From assembly GCA_050258755.1 (NCBI GenBank), contig JBLMZI010000007.1:1-64000 (forward strand): DNA of 64,000 bases. Reading direction: 5' to 3'. Under the pieces are notes generated by a model. The model ran no database searches, had not been told where the DNA came from, and worked only from the letters and a program-made list of their open reading frames with translations. Position numbers and translations under genes: made by a program. How positions within the stretch are numbered: position 1 is the stretch's first letter; every line of letters starts with the position of its first letter. Shown here one piece after another: positions 1 to 8,280 of this stretch. This DNA is from JBLMZI01 sp050258755. GTDB lineage: Bacteria > Bacillota > Syntrophomonadia > Syntrophomonadales > DTU052.

Positions 1-269
1 AGCATGTAGTCATCATCCAAGACCTGGCGGGAAACGCCTAAGGCTTCCGGTACAAAACCGACTGCGCCGATGCCGCCGCCTTTGCCGTTGCCGCGGTTGT
101 GCATCTGTACCGAAGGCTCAAAGATGTTTTTTCCGGTAACCGGAATTGAGCTGATCAATCCGGTCACGCCACAGCCGCCTTCTTCTTCCGCGTTCGGGGC
201 CAGCGGCGGTACCTGACCTAAAAGCGCACTGCGCGATTCTAATAATTTGTCTGCTTTATCCATGTTCAT
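1..269 (-). CDS. Glutamine amidotransferase domain of a split glutamate synthase (N-terminal fragment)
   Basis: Only the first 89 codons lie in the window; the rest runs off the left edge. The translation contains a Gly-Gly-Cys-Gly-Val-Thr-Gly segment with Cys33, the pattern of the class II (Ntn-hydrolase) glutaminase domain, followed by an HNRGNGKGGG segment like those of stand-alone glutamate synthase amidotransferase subunits. In this family the Cys becomes N-terminal after a propeptide is removed; that is family knowledge, not seen here. The start is ATG at 269 with GGAG just upstream; a second in-frame ATG at 263 is equally possible. It lies 10 bp downstream of the FMN-domain gene on the same strand, so it probably supplies ammonia to that protein. 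The function is inferred from a fragment. Confidence 0.72.
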   Translation of the reverse strand, partial: MNMDKADKLLESRSALLGQVPPLAPNAEEEGGCGVTGLISSIPVTGKNIFEPSVQMHNRGNGKGGGIGAVGFVPEALGVSRQVLDDDYM

Positions 270-279
270 CCTACTCCGT

Positions 280-1776
280 TTATTTACTGTAATCGATATG
301 TTCCAGCAGGTCGGTACGGCCTACAAGCTCTTTGACACTCTTCATGCCGAATTTCTGCAGAATTTCTACCAATTGTACATTCCAGGCATGATACAGATTC
401 GTTAAACGCTGGGTGGCCCATTCTTCGGTAAACAGATCCGCCAGCTCCGAATCGGTTGAGGCGATACCGCGGGCGCAGCCGCGGCCGGATTCACAGTTGC
501 CACAGCGCACGCATTCTAAAGAGACCATTTCCGCTGTGCCGATCACCGCACCATCGGCCCCTAAGCAGATGGCCTTGGCCAGGTCGTGCGCAGTGCGGAT
601 GCCGCCCGAGGCAATCAGGGTTACCGTATCCCGGGCGCCTTCGGCCTTTAAGAAACTGTGCACCTTGGTTATGGCGTACTCAATGGGCATGGCGATGTTT
701 TTCTTGGCGATATCCGGCGCTGCGCCGGTGCCGCCGTAGCCGCCATCGATATGGATAATATGGGCGCCGGCATAGTAGGAACCGACCGCCACCATGTCCA
801 CATCATTGGGCGTGGAAACCTTGACTGAGACGAGGGCGATGGGGTTCATCTGCTTGATCCAGTCGATATGCTTCTTGTGGTCTTCAATGGAATATACCGA
901 GTGGAAAGGAAACGGGGAAAAGAGCGAGGTGCCTTTGACTGCCTCCCGCATTTTGGCAACATTTTCGGTATTCTTCTCGCCCAAGAGGTGGCCGCCCAAA
1001 CCGGGTTTAGCGCCCTGGGCGTATTTGAATTCGACGATTTTCACGCGCTGGATGGTTTCTTCCCGGACGCCGAACAGACCGGTGGCAACCTGCGTGATGA
1101 CATGATCATCATAAGGCCTTAAAATATCCGGGTAGCCGCCTTCTCCCGTGCAGGTAAAGGTATTCCAAATCGACGCGTTGTGGGCCTTGGAAACCATGGT
1201 CGACAGGCTGACAGAACCGAATGACATCCCGCCGCCATAGACCGGTGTGGAAATGACCACCGGCGCTCTTCCGTCATTGCGGCGGTTGAGCGCAATGGCG
1301 GTTGAGATCTCTGACTTGTCGACCTTAATGGGATTGGCCGGGAACTTGAAGCGCAATTTGTCAAAGCCGCCGCCGGAGTTGCCCACGTTGTATTCAAGGT
1401 CGGTACGCTCTGGCGGATAGCCGGTCTCGGCCATGATCCAGGTGCCGGTAAGCATGTCGGCGGTCCAGCGGTAATCTCCCAACGCTTCATACATGGGATT
1501 GAGCGATAAGCTCAAAGCCTTGCGCGGACACTTGGCAATGCAGCAGAATTCCTTGGACTGGCATTCAAAGCCGATGCATTTGTAATCGATGGGCGGATTA
1601 ACCCGGTTATGCCCTTCCGGCCGTTCATGCACGCCGTGCGGACAGGTCTTGGCGCAGGTGCCGCAGTTGATGCACTCATTCGACCGGGTAACCTTGTACT
1701 TGGGCACCTGGTGTTTAAACCGGGAAGGCATCTTTTTAATGTTTACGGTTGATGGTTTCATTTTCATATCACCCAT
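280..1776 (-). CDS. Ferredoxin-domain glutamate synthase FMN-binding subunit
   Basis: 498 residues. The N-terminus carries a dicluster ferredoxin-like region: C35, C38, C41 and C45 form a classic CxxCxxCxxxCP set, and C67, C72, C78/C79 and C83 a second, irregular set. The rest is the glutamate synthase central FMN barrel, with a GGMSFGS stretch, a TGEGGYP loop, KPGLGGHL, and a GGYGGTGAAP phosphate-binding region. C422, C425, C428 and C434 (CVRCGNCx5C) match the position of the family's 3Fe-4S cluster. The family makes glutamate from 2-oxoglutarate and ammonia using reduced FMN. It is 6 bp from the upstream paralogue and 10 bp from the downstream amidotransferase, so it sits in a tight operon. 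Several Met codons are clustered at the start, so the exact start is uncertain. The missing GXGXG subunit may lie just outside the window. Confidence 0.85.
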   Translation of the reverse strand: MGDMKMKPSTVNIKKMPSRFKHQVPKYKVTRSNECINCGTCAKTCPHGVHERPEGHNRVNPPIDYKCIGFECQSKEFCCIAKCPRKALSLSLNPMYEALGDYRWTADMLTGTWIMAETGYPPERTDLEYNVGNSGGGFDKLRFKFPANPIKVDKSEISTAIALNRRNDGRAPVVISTPVYGGGMSFGSVSLSTMVSKAHNASIWNTFTCTGEGGYPDILRPYDDHVITQVATGLFGVREETIQRVKIVEFKYAQGAKPGLGGHLLGEKNTENVAKMREAVKGTSLFSPFPFHSVYSIEDHKKHIDWIKQMNPIALVSVKVSTPNDVDMVAVGSYYAGAHIIHIDGGYGGTGAAPDIAKKNIAMPIEYAITKVHSFLKAEGARDTVTLIASGGIRTAHDLAKAICLGADGAVIGTAEMVSLECVRCGNCESGRGCARGIASTDSELADLFTEEWATQRLTNLYHAWNVQLVEILQKFGMKSVKELVGRTDLLEHIDYSK

Positions 1777-1782
1777 TTTATG

Positions 1783-3180
1783 TTATTGCTTAAATAATTT
1801 ACCGAATGTTTCCTGGTCGATCTCTTCAAAGAAGATGGCCCGGCCGGTTTCTCCGCGCAGCCGTCTGGCTTCGCGAATCCCCATGGCGCCCATGACCTCA
1901 AGCAGCTGGGAATGCCATGCGCCCATCAGGTTGACCATGCGCTGGGTAATGATATCCACTGGCAACTTTTCGAGGTCGTCCGGCAAGAGCAGCAGCTTTT
2001 CCGGCTCTTCGTATAAACGGGCGCCCAGGGCGATGAGCAGCGGGATGTCTACCGCCGTCAGATCGCTGCCGCAGAGCATTGATTTCGGCACGTGCTCGGC
2101 CATGGCCATACCGCCGGAGAAGATCAGGGTAATTTCATCGCGGATTTTCTCCTCGACCAGCTTCAAGTGGGTGGAGCGGATGATATCTTTCAGCAGGCGC
2201 GGTTTGAAGTTGGCTTCCTTGTCTTTGTTGATCTCCAGGCCGCGATAATCCGCCACGATATGGATCACCTCCGCGCCGCTGTTTACCAGCTTGGAAACGA
2301 TGCCTTCAATGCCGCTGATGGCCGGAACGCGGATGATGGTTACCGCATTGCTGATATTCTTGATGCGCTCTTTGATGGCTGCGAGACGATCCTGCAGGGC
2401 ATCGGAATAATCAAGGGCGACCAGACGGGCGTTCTTCAGAATGCCCGCATATTTGTCGATTTCACCCTCGGTAATGAACGGGATGATATTGGCGCTGTAT
2501 GTTTCCAGCGCCGGCCGAATATCCGCCGCCGGCAAAATAACGCAGGTGCTGATCTCTCTGGCGGCCTTAATCAGAGCAAGCATAACATTCGGGCTTAATG
2601 CCACCGGTGGCAGATCAAAGAGAATCGGAATCGGGATATCAACGGTGGGATGCGGCTGCGTCAACAGGCGGCCTTCAGCGTCAAACGCCAGATGGTTGTG
2701 CTTGCGGCCCAGCTCTACACCGGTGCTGATATATTCCCGGCCGTGAATTCCATCACGCGTGGGGCGTACGATTTCCGACATGTCGGTCCACATGCTGTCA
2801 AAACCGTCCCCGGTAAACGGCCCGCGGTATCCGGCGCCGGTCACGGGAACTTTGCCGTCTTCAGCCTGCTTCCAGAGCGTGAGGAACATATCCGCTTTCC
2901 AGTAGGAACCGCTGATATTGACATAATCCTGCTGCAGGGATTTCTCCAGCGCTCCGCGCGGGCATTCCTGAATGCACCTGAAGCAGCTTCGGCATACCAC
3001 CGTATTGGGGTCCGCCATTTTGCGCTGATCGTCTTTTCTGCGCTTATGAGCTTCATAGATACAGACCTTGGTGCATTTTCCACAGTTGATGCAGTTTTCT
3101 CCCCGGGTGATTTTGAACTTATAGAGATATTCCATCTCCAGCGGGGCAGCTTTTGGATGAATATGATATTTCTTTGGCAT
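1783..3180 (-). CDS. Degenerate paralogue of ferredoxin-glutamate synthase
   Basis: 465 residues. The N-terminus resembles the gene below it: two ferredoxin cluster motifs, C30/C33/C36/C40 and C63/C66/C69/C73, then a 'GSYWKADMF' region equivalent to 'GDYRWTADML' in the downstream protein. The barrel region is recognisable from its order and C-terminal ending (a 'MGAWHSQLLEVMGAMGIREARRLRG' type tail, compared with 'YHAWNVQLVEILQKFGMKSVKELVG') but lacks the TGEGGYP, KPGLGGHL and GGYGGTGAAP loops and all four cysteines of the 3Fe-4S site. It is therefore probably not an active glutamate synthase; a role as an electron-transfer or structural partner of the intact paralogue is inference. The start is ATG at 3180. 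It lies 145 bp downstream of the FAD dehydrogenase gene. Confidence 0.72.
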   Translation of the reverse strand: MPKKYHIHPKAAPLEMEYLYKFKITRGENCINCGKCTKVCIYEAHKRRKDDQRKMADPNTVVCRSCFRCIQECPRGALEKSLQQDYVNISGSYWKADMFLTLWKQAEDGKVPVTGAGYRGPFTGDGFDSMWTDMSEIVRPTRDGIHGREYISTGVELGRKHNHLAFDAEGRLLTQPHPTVDIPIPILFDLPPVALSPNVMLALIKAAREISTCVILPAADIRPALETYSANIIPFITEGEIDKYAGILKNARLVALDYSDALQDRLAAIKERIKNISNAVTIIRVPAISGIEGIVSKLVNSGAEVIHIVADYRGLEINKDKEANFKPRLLKDIIRSTHLKLVEEKIRDEITLIFSGGMAMAEHVPKSMLCGSDLTAVDIPLLIALGARLYEEPEKLLLLPDDLEKLPVDIITQRMVNLMGAWHSQLLEVMGAMGIREARRLRGETGRAIFFEEIDQETFGKLFKQ

Positions 3181-3324
3181 AATCTTTTTCCGTCTTTTCC
3201 TTATAAGTTTTTATACTTTAGAAACTTATGGTACTTGCCAAATATTTGGCAAGGATTAAGGAATAAAGTACTGAAAATTGCTGTCTATTGGAACTGATTG
3301 CAGAGCAATTTTCTTGTTATTAAA

Positions 3325-5175
3325 TTAACCCTTGCTATCCACCATTTCCCAGTATTCTTTGCTTTGATCTACTTTTTTGAGGAAATCGGCAATCTGGGCA
3401 TCCGGACGGCCGAAGCTTCCTTCAACCCTTTTTTCCAGCGCATCCCAGAGCATCATGAGCTCAAGGTTGGTCTGGCATATCTCTTCACAGCCTTTGCAGT
3501 GCATGCACAGGAAAGCTTTGGCTGCTTCTTCCGGGGTGACGTTTTTGCCTTCCAGCAGTTTTTTGGCCAGCGCGACCTTGCCTTTGGCCGTTACCGCCTC
3601 ATCGCCAGTGACCAGGTAGGCCGGGCATACGGCGATACAGTTGCCGCATTTGGCGCAGGCGTGGGTGCTGAGTTCAACATCAAGGCTGTCGAGCTTCTGG
3701 TCTTTACCAAAGATCATTCTGGCCACCCTGCCGAAGACGGGTGCTAAGAAGATCATCACCTGCATGCTTATGCCGAAGAGGGTGGGATTAAAGAGCTTGG
3801 CCGGCATGTTGAAGAATTTGGATTTTACCGCAAAGAACTTGCCGGGATTCATGATATTGTTCGGATCAACCTTGGCTTTATAGGCCAGGAGTTCCTTCTG
3901 TCTGTCTTTGCTGTATAAGTGATTGATAAAGGAGGCATTCCAGATGCCAAGGCCATACGGTTCGGCGCCCAGGTTTAAAGCCGTCTGGGTCAGCATCGGA
4001 ACCAGGGCCATATTGAGAGCGTATTTCAGTTTTCTTGAATCGCACAGATAAGGGGTCATAATGAGGGCGTGTTTTTCGTCCAGGATATAGGAATCAACAC
4101 ACACTTCCACCCCGAAAGCCGCCCCCATTTTTTTGGCCTTTTCAATAAAGGCGGCGGCCTTGGGGAGGGGGATAATGGTTTCACTGGTCAGGATGCTCGG
4201 ACCCAGGCGTTTGGCTTTGGCGCCAAAGAGACGCTCGTTCCATAAGTAGCTGGCCACATAACCGGGTGCTTCATCGATGCCGGCCATTTGTGACAAAAAG
4301 GCTGCAAATTTCTGATCATCATCCGCACTGCTCAATTCCACCAGAACAGCGGCACTCTTTTTGAATACATCAGCGTGCAGGACCTCATTGGTATCGTTCA
4401 TATGGTTTTCATCCAGAAAGCGGATGACATTCACGCCGATGTTTTCTTTCTCTTTACTGTTTACAAAGCGATCAACAAAATCAAAAGCTGCAAACGCATG
4501 TCTAAAATAGAGCAGGTGCGAAAAAGACGCCGGCGGTGTTGGTCTCAGGGCGAGGGTGATTTCCGCGATGATGCCGAAGAGGCCTTCGGTGGAGATATAA
4601 TAGGCAAATTCTTTGTCAGCCGGAGTCAGCGTTTTGGAATCACCCGAGGCGGTCACCACAGTCATGGACTGGATTTGTTTTGACAGGTGGCCATAGCGGA
4701 AACTGTTGATACTGTAGCCACCGGTTGCAATCCATCCCGCCACGGTGGAAAATTTGCTGGATGGATAAGTCATCAAGGACAGCCCGTGCTTTTTTGCCGC
4801 GATGTCTATATCGCTCCAGCGCGCACCCGCTTCAACGCGGGCGGTCTTTAGCTCCGGGTTAATTTCGATGATTTTTCGAAAAGGGGACAGATCCACCACG
4901 ATCCCGGCCCTGGTAGGGATAACGCCGCCAAATCCAGATGAAGCGGCTCCGCGTGGTATAACCGGGATACCGTTCTCATTCGCAAAGGCTAAAACCTTTT
5001 TGATTTCCGCGACACTTTTTGGCTGCACCACGAAGGATGGCTGCGTTTCAAATAACAGTTTGGTCATGAAAAAGGGTACGTCGCCAATGTCATGGCTGTA
5101 CATCTCTTTCTCTTCCGGCCTGTCGATTATCTTTATGTCGCCTGCAATTCTTCTAAACGCTTCTATTGTTTTCAT
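3325..5175 (-). CDS. FAD-binding dehydrogenase fused to a 4Fe-4S domain (GlcD/GlcF type)
   Basis: 616 residues from ATG 5175, chosen because GAGATGGGTG stands upstream; a longer in-frame version would begin at 5247. The first ~215 residues are a PCMH-type FAD domain (VIPRGAASSGFGG, then TVAGWIATGG), followed by the FAD-oxidase C-terminal domain to about residue 460. A hydrophobic stretch near 470-495 might touch the membrane. The C-terminal ~110 residues hold two CxxCxxCxxxC/P clusters: C507/C510/C513/C517 and C557/C560/C563/C567. This is the layout of 2-hydroxyacid (glycolate, lactate, 2-hydroxyglutarate) dehydrogenases in which the GlcD and GlcF parts are fused. The substrate cannot be read from sequence. 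It is the first gene of the operon with the glutamate-synthase-like proteins, which suggests electrons are passed between them. Confidence 0.82.
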   Translation of the reverse strand: MKTIEAFRRIAGDIKIIDRPEEKEMYSHDIGDVPFFMTKLLFETQPSFVVQPKSVAEIKKVLAFANENGIPVIPRGAASSGFGGVIPTRAGIVVDLSPFRKIIEINPELKTARVEAGARWSDIDIAAKKHGLSLMTYPSSKFSTVAGWIATGGYSINSFRYGHLSKQIQSMTVVTASGDSKTLTPADKEFAYYISTEGLFGIIAEITLALRPTPPASFSHLLYFRHAFAAFDFVDRFVNSKEKENIGVNVIRFLDENHMNDTNEVLHADVFKKSAAVLVELSSADDDQKFAAFLSQMAGIDEAPGYVASYLWNERLFGAKAKRLGPSILTSETIIPLPKAAAFIEKAKKMGAAFGVEVCVDSYILDEKHALIMTPYLCDSRKLKYALNMALVPMLTQTALNLGAEPYGLGIWNASFINHLYSKDRQKELLAYKAKVDPNNIMNPGKFFAVKSKFFNMPAKLFNPTLFGISMQVMIFLAPVFGRVARMIFGKDQKLDSLDVELSTHACAKCGNCIAVCPAYLVTGDEAVTAKGKVALAKKLLEGKNVTPEEAAKAFLCMHCKGCEEICQTNLELMMLWDALEKRVEGSFGRPDAQIADFLKKVDQSKEYWEMVDSKG

Positions 5176-5551
5176 ATTGCACCCATCTCTTTTTGTTTCG
5201 TTGTTTGCCGGTAGAGCAAGTAGTGCCTTGCAACTGACATATTCCACGATGCGGAACAGAGTTTCACAATTTACTGCGCTTAATCTTATTTTATTCGCCG
5301 GTTTTCAGTGTGTCAATCAATATTTGTCGGCAGTTTTAAGATGTCAATCAAAAAATATTTCGCATTATGGAACGACTTTCCGTTTTACTTTAGATTTAAA
5401 TTCCACCGATCCCGAAACACTTACCGCAGCGATTTGAGCTCGGTCAGGCAGCGCACGAGCAGCTCTGAACGCCCAGAATGAAATGATCATACTTGGAAAA
5501 GAATAAACCTTGGCGAAAAAAAGGAGGATTGCGGTTCCGCTCCGCATCGTT
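5176..5551. other. Divergent intergenic region between redox operon and germination operon
   Basis: No gene is supported here. It holds the minus-strand promoter at 5288-5316 and two direct copies of TGTCAATCAA (5311-5320 and 5342-5351) 31 bp apart, about three helical turns. AAGGAGG at 5521-5527 is the likely ribosome site of the gerA-type gene. Confidence 0.6.
5288..5316 (-). promoter_or_regulatory. Sigma-A-type promoter of the redox operon
   Basis: On the minus strand TTGACA (5316-5311) and TAAAAT (5293-5288) are separated by 17 bases, close to a perfect housekeeping promoter. Transcription would begin near 5281, giving a leader of about 105 bases before the ATG at 5175. A second TTGACA (minus strand 5347-5342) lies 31 bp further upstream with a weaker -10 candidate (AATATT). 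Confidence 0.7.
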
Positions 5552-7159
5552 ATGATGAAGAGTCTGTTCCGGCGAATCAAAACCGAATCAAGGCACCCAC
5601 CGATCGAAAGCTGCATTGATGGCGTATGTCCTGATCTTTCCGCCAACCGGCAGGTAATATTAAAATCATTTGGCGGCAGTGCCGATCTAAACCTGCGTCA
5701 GCTCCATTTGGGGGGATCTCCCGGCATCAGTATGCTCGTGACTTATATTGACGGCTTGGTCAACGGTCAGTTGGTCAGCGAGTCGGTGATGAAGCCGATC
5801 GTCACAGTTGGCGAACGGCTTCATGAGCGTTCGCATTCCGCCGAGCAAGTATACGATCATCTCAAGAACCATCTCTTGACCGGGAGCCAGGTCAAAGAGA
5901 TCTCCCGGATGACCGATCTCCTTCAGCTAGTCTGCGCGGGAAATTGCGCAATCTTGATTGATGGGGTGGCATCAGCCCTCGCCTGCGATACCCGCGGTTG
6001 GAACGAGCGCAGCATTGAAGAGTCCAAAACCGAGCCGGCTATTCGCGGAATCAGGGAGGGATTTGTCGAAACCCTGCGCACCAATATCTCCATGATCCGA
6101 CGCCGAGTCAAAGACCCGCGCCTGCGCATCGAGGAACTGAGTATCGGCAAAATCAGCCACACGACTGTAATCATCACTTATATCCAAGGTCTGGCAAGCG
6201 AAAGAACGGCTCAAGAGGCCAGGACGCGGATCAGTCGTGTTGTAACCGATTTCATTCTCGAGAGCGGAAACATAGAAGAATACATTGAAGATGCGCCGCT
6301 TTCGCCGTTTCCCACGGTACTTCGGACCGACCGGCCTGATCGGGTAATTGGGTCGCTTTATGAGGGCCGAATCGCCATCCTGATCGACGGCACCCCGTTT
6401 GCGCTGATTGTACCCTGCAGTCTGCCCATGTTTCTCACTGCTGCCGACGATTATAATGAGCGATCATTAATCGGATCCTTTTTGCGGGCTCTGCGCTATC
6501 TGCTTTTTGTTGTCTCCCTGACATTACCCGCTTTCTTTGTGGCCTTAATCACCTTTCACCATGAGATGCTGCCCACCCCACTGCTGCTCGCCATTGCCGC
6601 CCAGCGGGAAGGGGTTCCCTTTCCGGCCCTGCTAGAGGCTTTGATCATGGAAATTGCTTTTGAAATCCTTCGCGAAGCAAGCGTGCGCGTACCAGCCTTT
6701 TTCGGCCCGGCAGTCAGCATCCTGGGGGTTTTGATTTTGGGCCAGATTGCCGTTTCTGCAGGGTTGGTATCGCCCTTCATGGTAATCATTATCGCGCTGA
6801 CTGCAATTTCTTCGCTGTCGATACCGATTTACAGTATGGGGATGACCATTCGTCTGCTGCGCTTCCTCATCCTGGTTATGTCGGGTTCACTAGGATTGCT
6901 CGGATTCCTTTCTTCAATTGCGGCAATTCTGATTCACTTGATGACGCTACGTTCATTTGGCCTGCCGTATTTTACTCCCTTTGGCCCGCTCATCGTCCCC
7001 GAGCTAAAGGACAGTATCATCAGGGCGCCATGGTGGAGTCTGCGGGCCCGTCCGGAACTGCTGGGCGGGAACGATGCCGTGCGGCAGCCGGCCGGCCAAA
7101 TGCCGGCCCCGCCCGGTTCCGGCACAGTGAATCGGCCGAAGCGGGAGGGGAACGCATGA
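5552..7159 (+). CDS. gerA: GerA-family spore germination receptor subunit A
   Basis: About 535 residues. An N-terminal soluble half (roughly residues 15-300) is followed by about five membrane helices beginning near a 'LLFVVSLTLPAFFVAL' segment and a hydrophilic Pro/Gly-rich tail. Motifs such as 'SVRVPAFFGPAVSILGVLILG' and 'FTPFGPLIVPELKDS' regions are typical of GerA/GerBA/GerKA. These proteins sit in the spore inner membrane and form the germinant-gated ion channel with GerB- and GerC-type partners. The start is unclear: the strong AAGGAGG (5521-5527) lies 24 bases before ATG 5552, too far for normal spacing, while a longer frame would begin with TTG at 5510, upstream of that site. The stop overlaps the next start (ATGA), so translation is coupled to gerB. 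Confidence 0.88.
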   Translation: MMKSLFRRIKTESRHPPIESCIDGVCPDLSANRQVILKSFGGSADLNLRQLHLGGSPGISMLVTYIDGLVNGQLVSESVMKPIVTVGERLHERSHSAEQVYDHLKNHLLTGSQVKEISRMTDLLQLVCAGNCAILIDGVASALACDTRGWNERSIEESKTEPAIRGIREGFVETLRTNISMIRRRVKDPRLRIEELSIGKISHTTVIITYIQGLASERTAQEARTRISRVVTDFILESGNIEEYIEDAPLSPFPTVLRTDRPDRVIGSLYEGRIAILIDGTPFALIVPCSLPMFLTAADDYNERSLIGSFLRALRYLLFVVSLTLPAFFVALITFHHEMLPTPLLLAIAAQREGVPFPALLEALIMEIAFEILREASVRVPAFFGPAVSILGVLILGQIAVSAGLVSPFMVIIIALTAISSLSIPIYSMGMTIRLLRFLILVMSGSLGLLGFLSSIAAILIHLMTLRSFGLPYFTPFGPLIVPELKDSIIRAPWWSLRARPELLGGNDAVRQPAGQMPAPPGSGTVNRPKREGNA

Positions 7160-8280
7160 ATATGATCCCACAGGGTAAAATCTCAGGCGCGCAATTGACG
7201 GCCTTACTGATATTCTGCCGGCTGGAACCCGTGACGTTGCTCTGCCCCACAGTGACCCTGGTCAAACAAACACCGGTAGCCTGGACCAATGATCTGCTTG
7301 GGGGACTGGTAAGCTGCGTCTTGGTCTTCTTCATTGTCAAACTGAGTCTCAAATTCCCTGATCAAACCATTGTGGAGTATCTGCCGGTTCTCTTTGGCAA
7401 GGTATTGGGCAATACGGCTTCTGCGGTTTTCCTGCTGGCCGCAATCATCATTACGGCCATTACGGCGCGTACGTTTGCAGAGACCGTGGGCATCACCATG
7501 CTGCCGACCACGCCAATATTGGTATCCTTTTTTCTGCCGCTTTTGCTGGAAGCCAATGTCTTGCGGGGTGGCTTGGAAGTTCTGGCACGGCTGGCCGGCT
7601 TCATCGTAGTCCCATTCATCCTTGGACTGCTTTGCATCGCGGTATTGCCGTATGATATGGTGCAATTCGGCTACTTACAGCCCTTCTATTTTCCCGATGG
7701 CTGGTTCGATCTAATCCCCCCTACCGCATCGGTTATTTCCTATTTCACGGAATTTATTATCATTGGCATGGTTATTCCGTACTTGGATCGTCCTCAAGAT
7801 GCGGTTCGATACTCCCTTCTGGCTGTTTTGATCACATCCTCCATGATGGTCCTGCAGTGTGTCGCCCTGACTTCAGTGTTCGGGCCGTTGGTCCCGCACC
7901 TGACGCTGCCCGCATATTCACTGTCGCGCGTCATCAGCGTGGGCGGTTTTTTCGAAGGATTTGAAGTGGTTCTAACTATGTTTTTCCTGTTCGGCGCCGG
8001 AATCAAGGGGGCATTTTTCCTGTGGGCGGCCGCTGAAGGTCTCAGTCAACTGCTGGGTCTGCGCAGTTCCAAGCAGCTTGTTTACCCACTCGCCGTCATT
8101 GCCGGCGCATTGGGCGTCTGGTTTTTCAGCGGCACAATCGACCTGGTCAACTTTTTGCGCAAACCGTTTGCGATCTTTTGTCTGGTGGGCATCATCACTT
8201 ACCTGCTGACCGCCTATGCTGCTGCCCGGTTGATTCAGCCTAATTCGGCGCGGCGCGGGGAGGCTCAATCAGATGGCTAG
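7156..8280 (+). CDS. gerB: GerB-family spore germination receptor subunit B
   Basis: 374 residues, a polytopic membrane protein with about ten hydrophobic segments, in the APC-type amino-acid permease superfamily (endospore germination permease). It starts at ATG 7156, overlapping the gerA stop by four bases, after GGGAGGGG. It begins 'GKISGAQLTALL', a usual opening for this family. The B subunit is thought to bind the germinant; which nutrient is bound cannot be told from sequence. It overlaps gerC by eight bases. A longer frame reaching back to 7030 is only read-through of the Pro/Gly-rich gerA tail. Confidence 0.88.
   Translation: MNMIPQGKISGAQLTALLIFCRLEPVTLLCPTVTLVKQTPVAWTNDLLGGLVSCVLVFFIVKLSLKFPDQTIVEYLPVLFGKVLGNTASAVFLLAAIIITAITARTFAETVGITMLPTTPILVSFFLPLLLEANVLRGGLEVLARLAGFIVVPFILGLLCIAVLPYDMVQFGYLQPFYFPDGWFDLIPPTASVISYFTEFIIIGMVIPYLDRPQDAVRYSLLAVLITSSMMVLQCVALTSVFGPLVPHLTLPAYSLSRVISVGGFFEGFEVVLTMFFLFGAGIKGAFFLWAAAEGLSQLLGLRSSKQLVYPLAVIAGALGVWFFSGTIDLVNFLRKPFAIFCLVGIITYLLTAYAAARLIQPNSARRGEAQSDG

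Noticed and set aside
7030..7155. N-terminal extension of the gerB-type gene
   Set aside because: The 42 extra residues are low-complexity read-through of the gerA tail; ATG 7156 with a good ribosome site and a four-base overlap is the usual arrangement.
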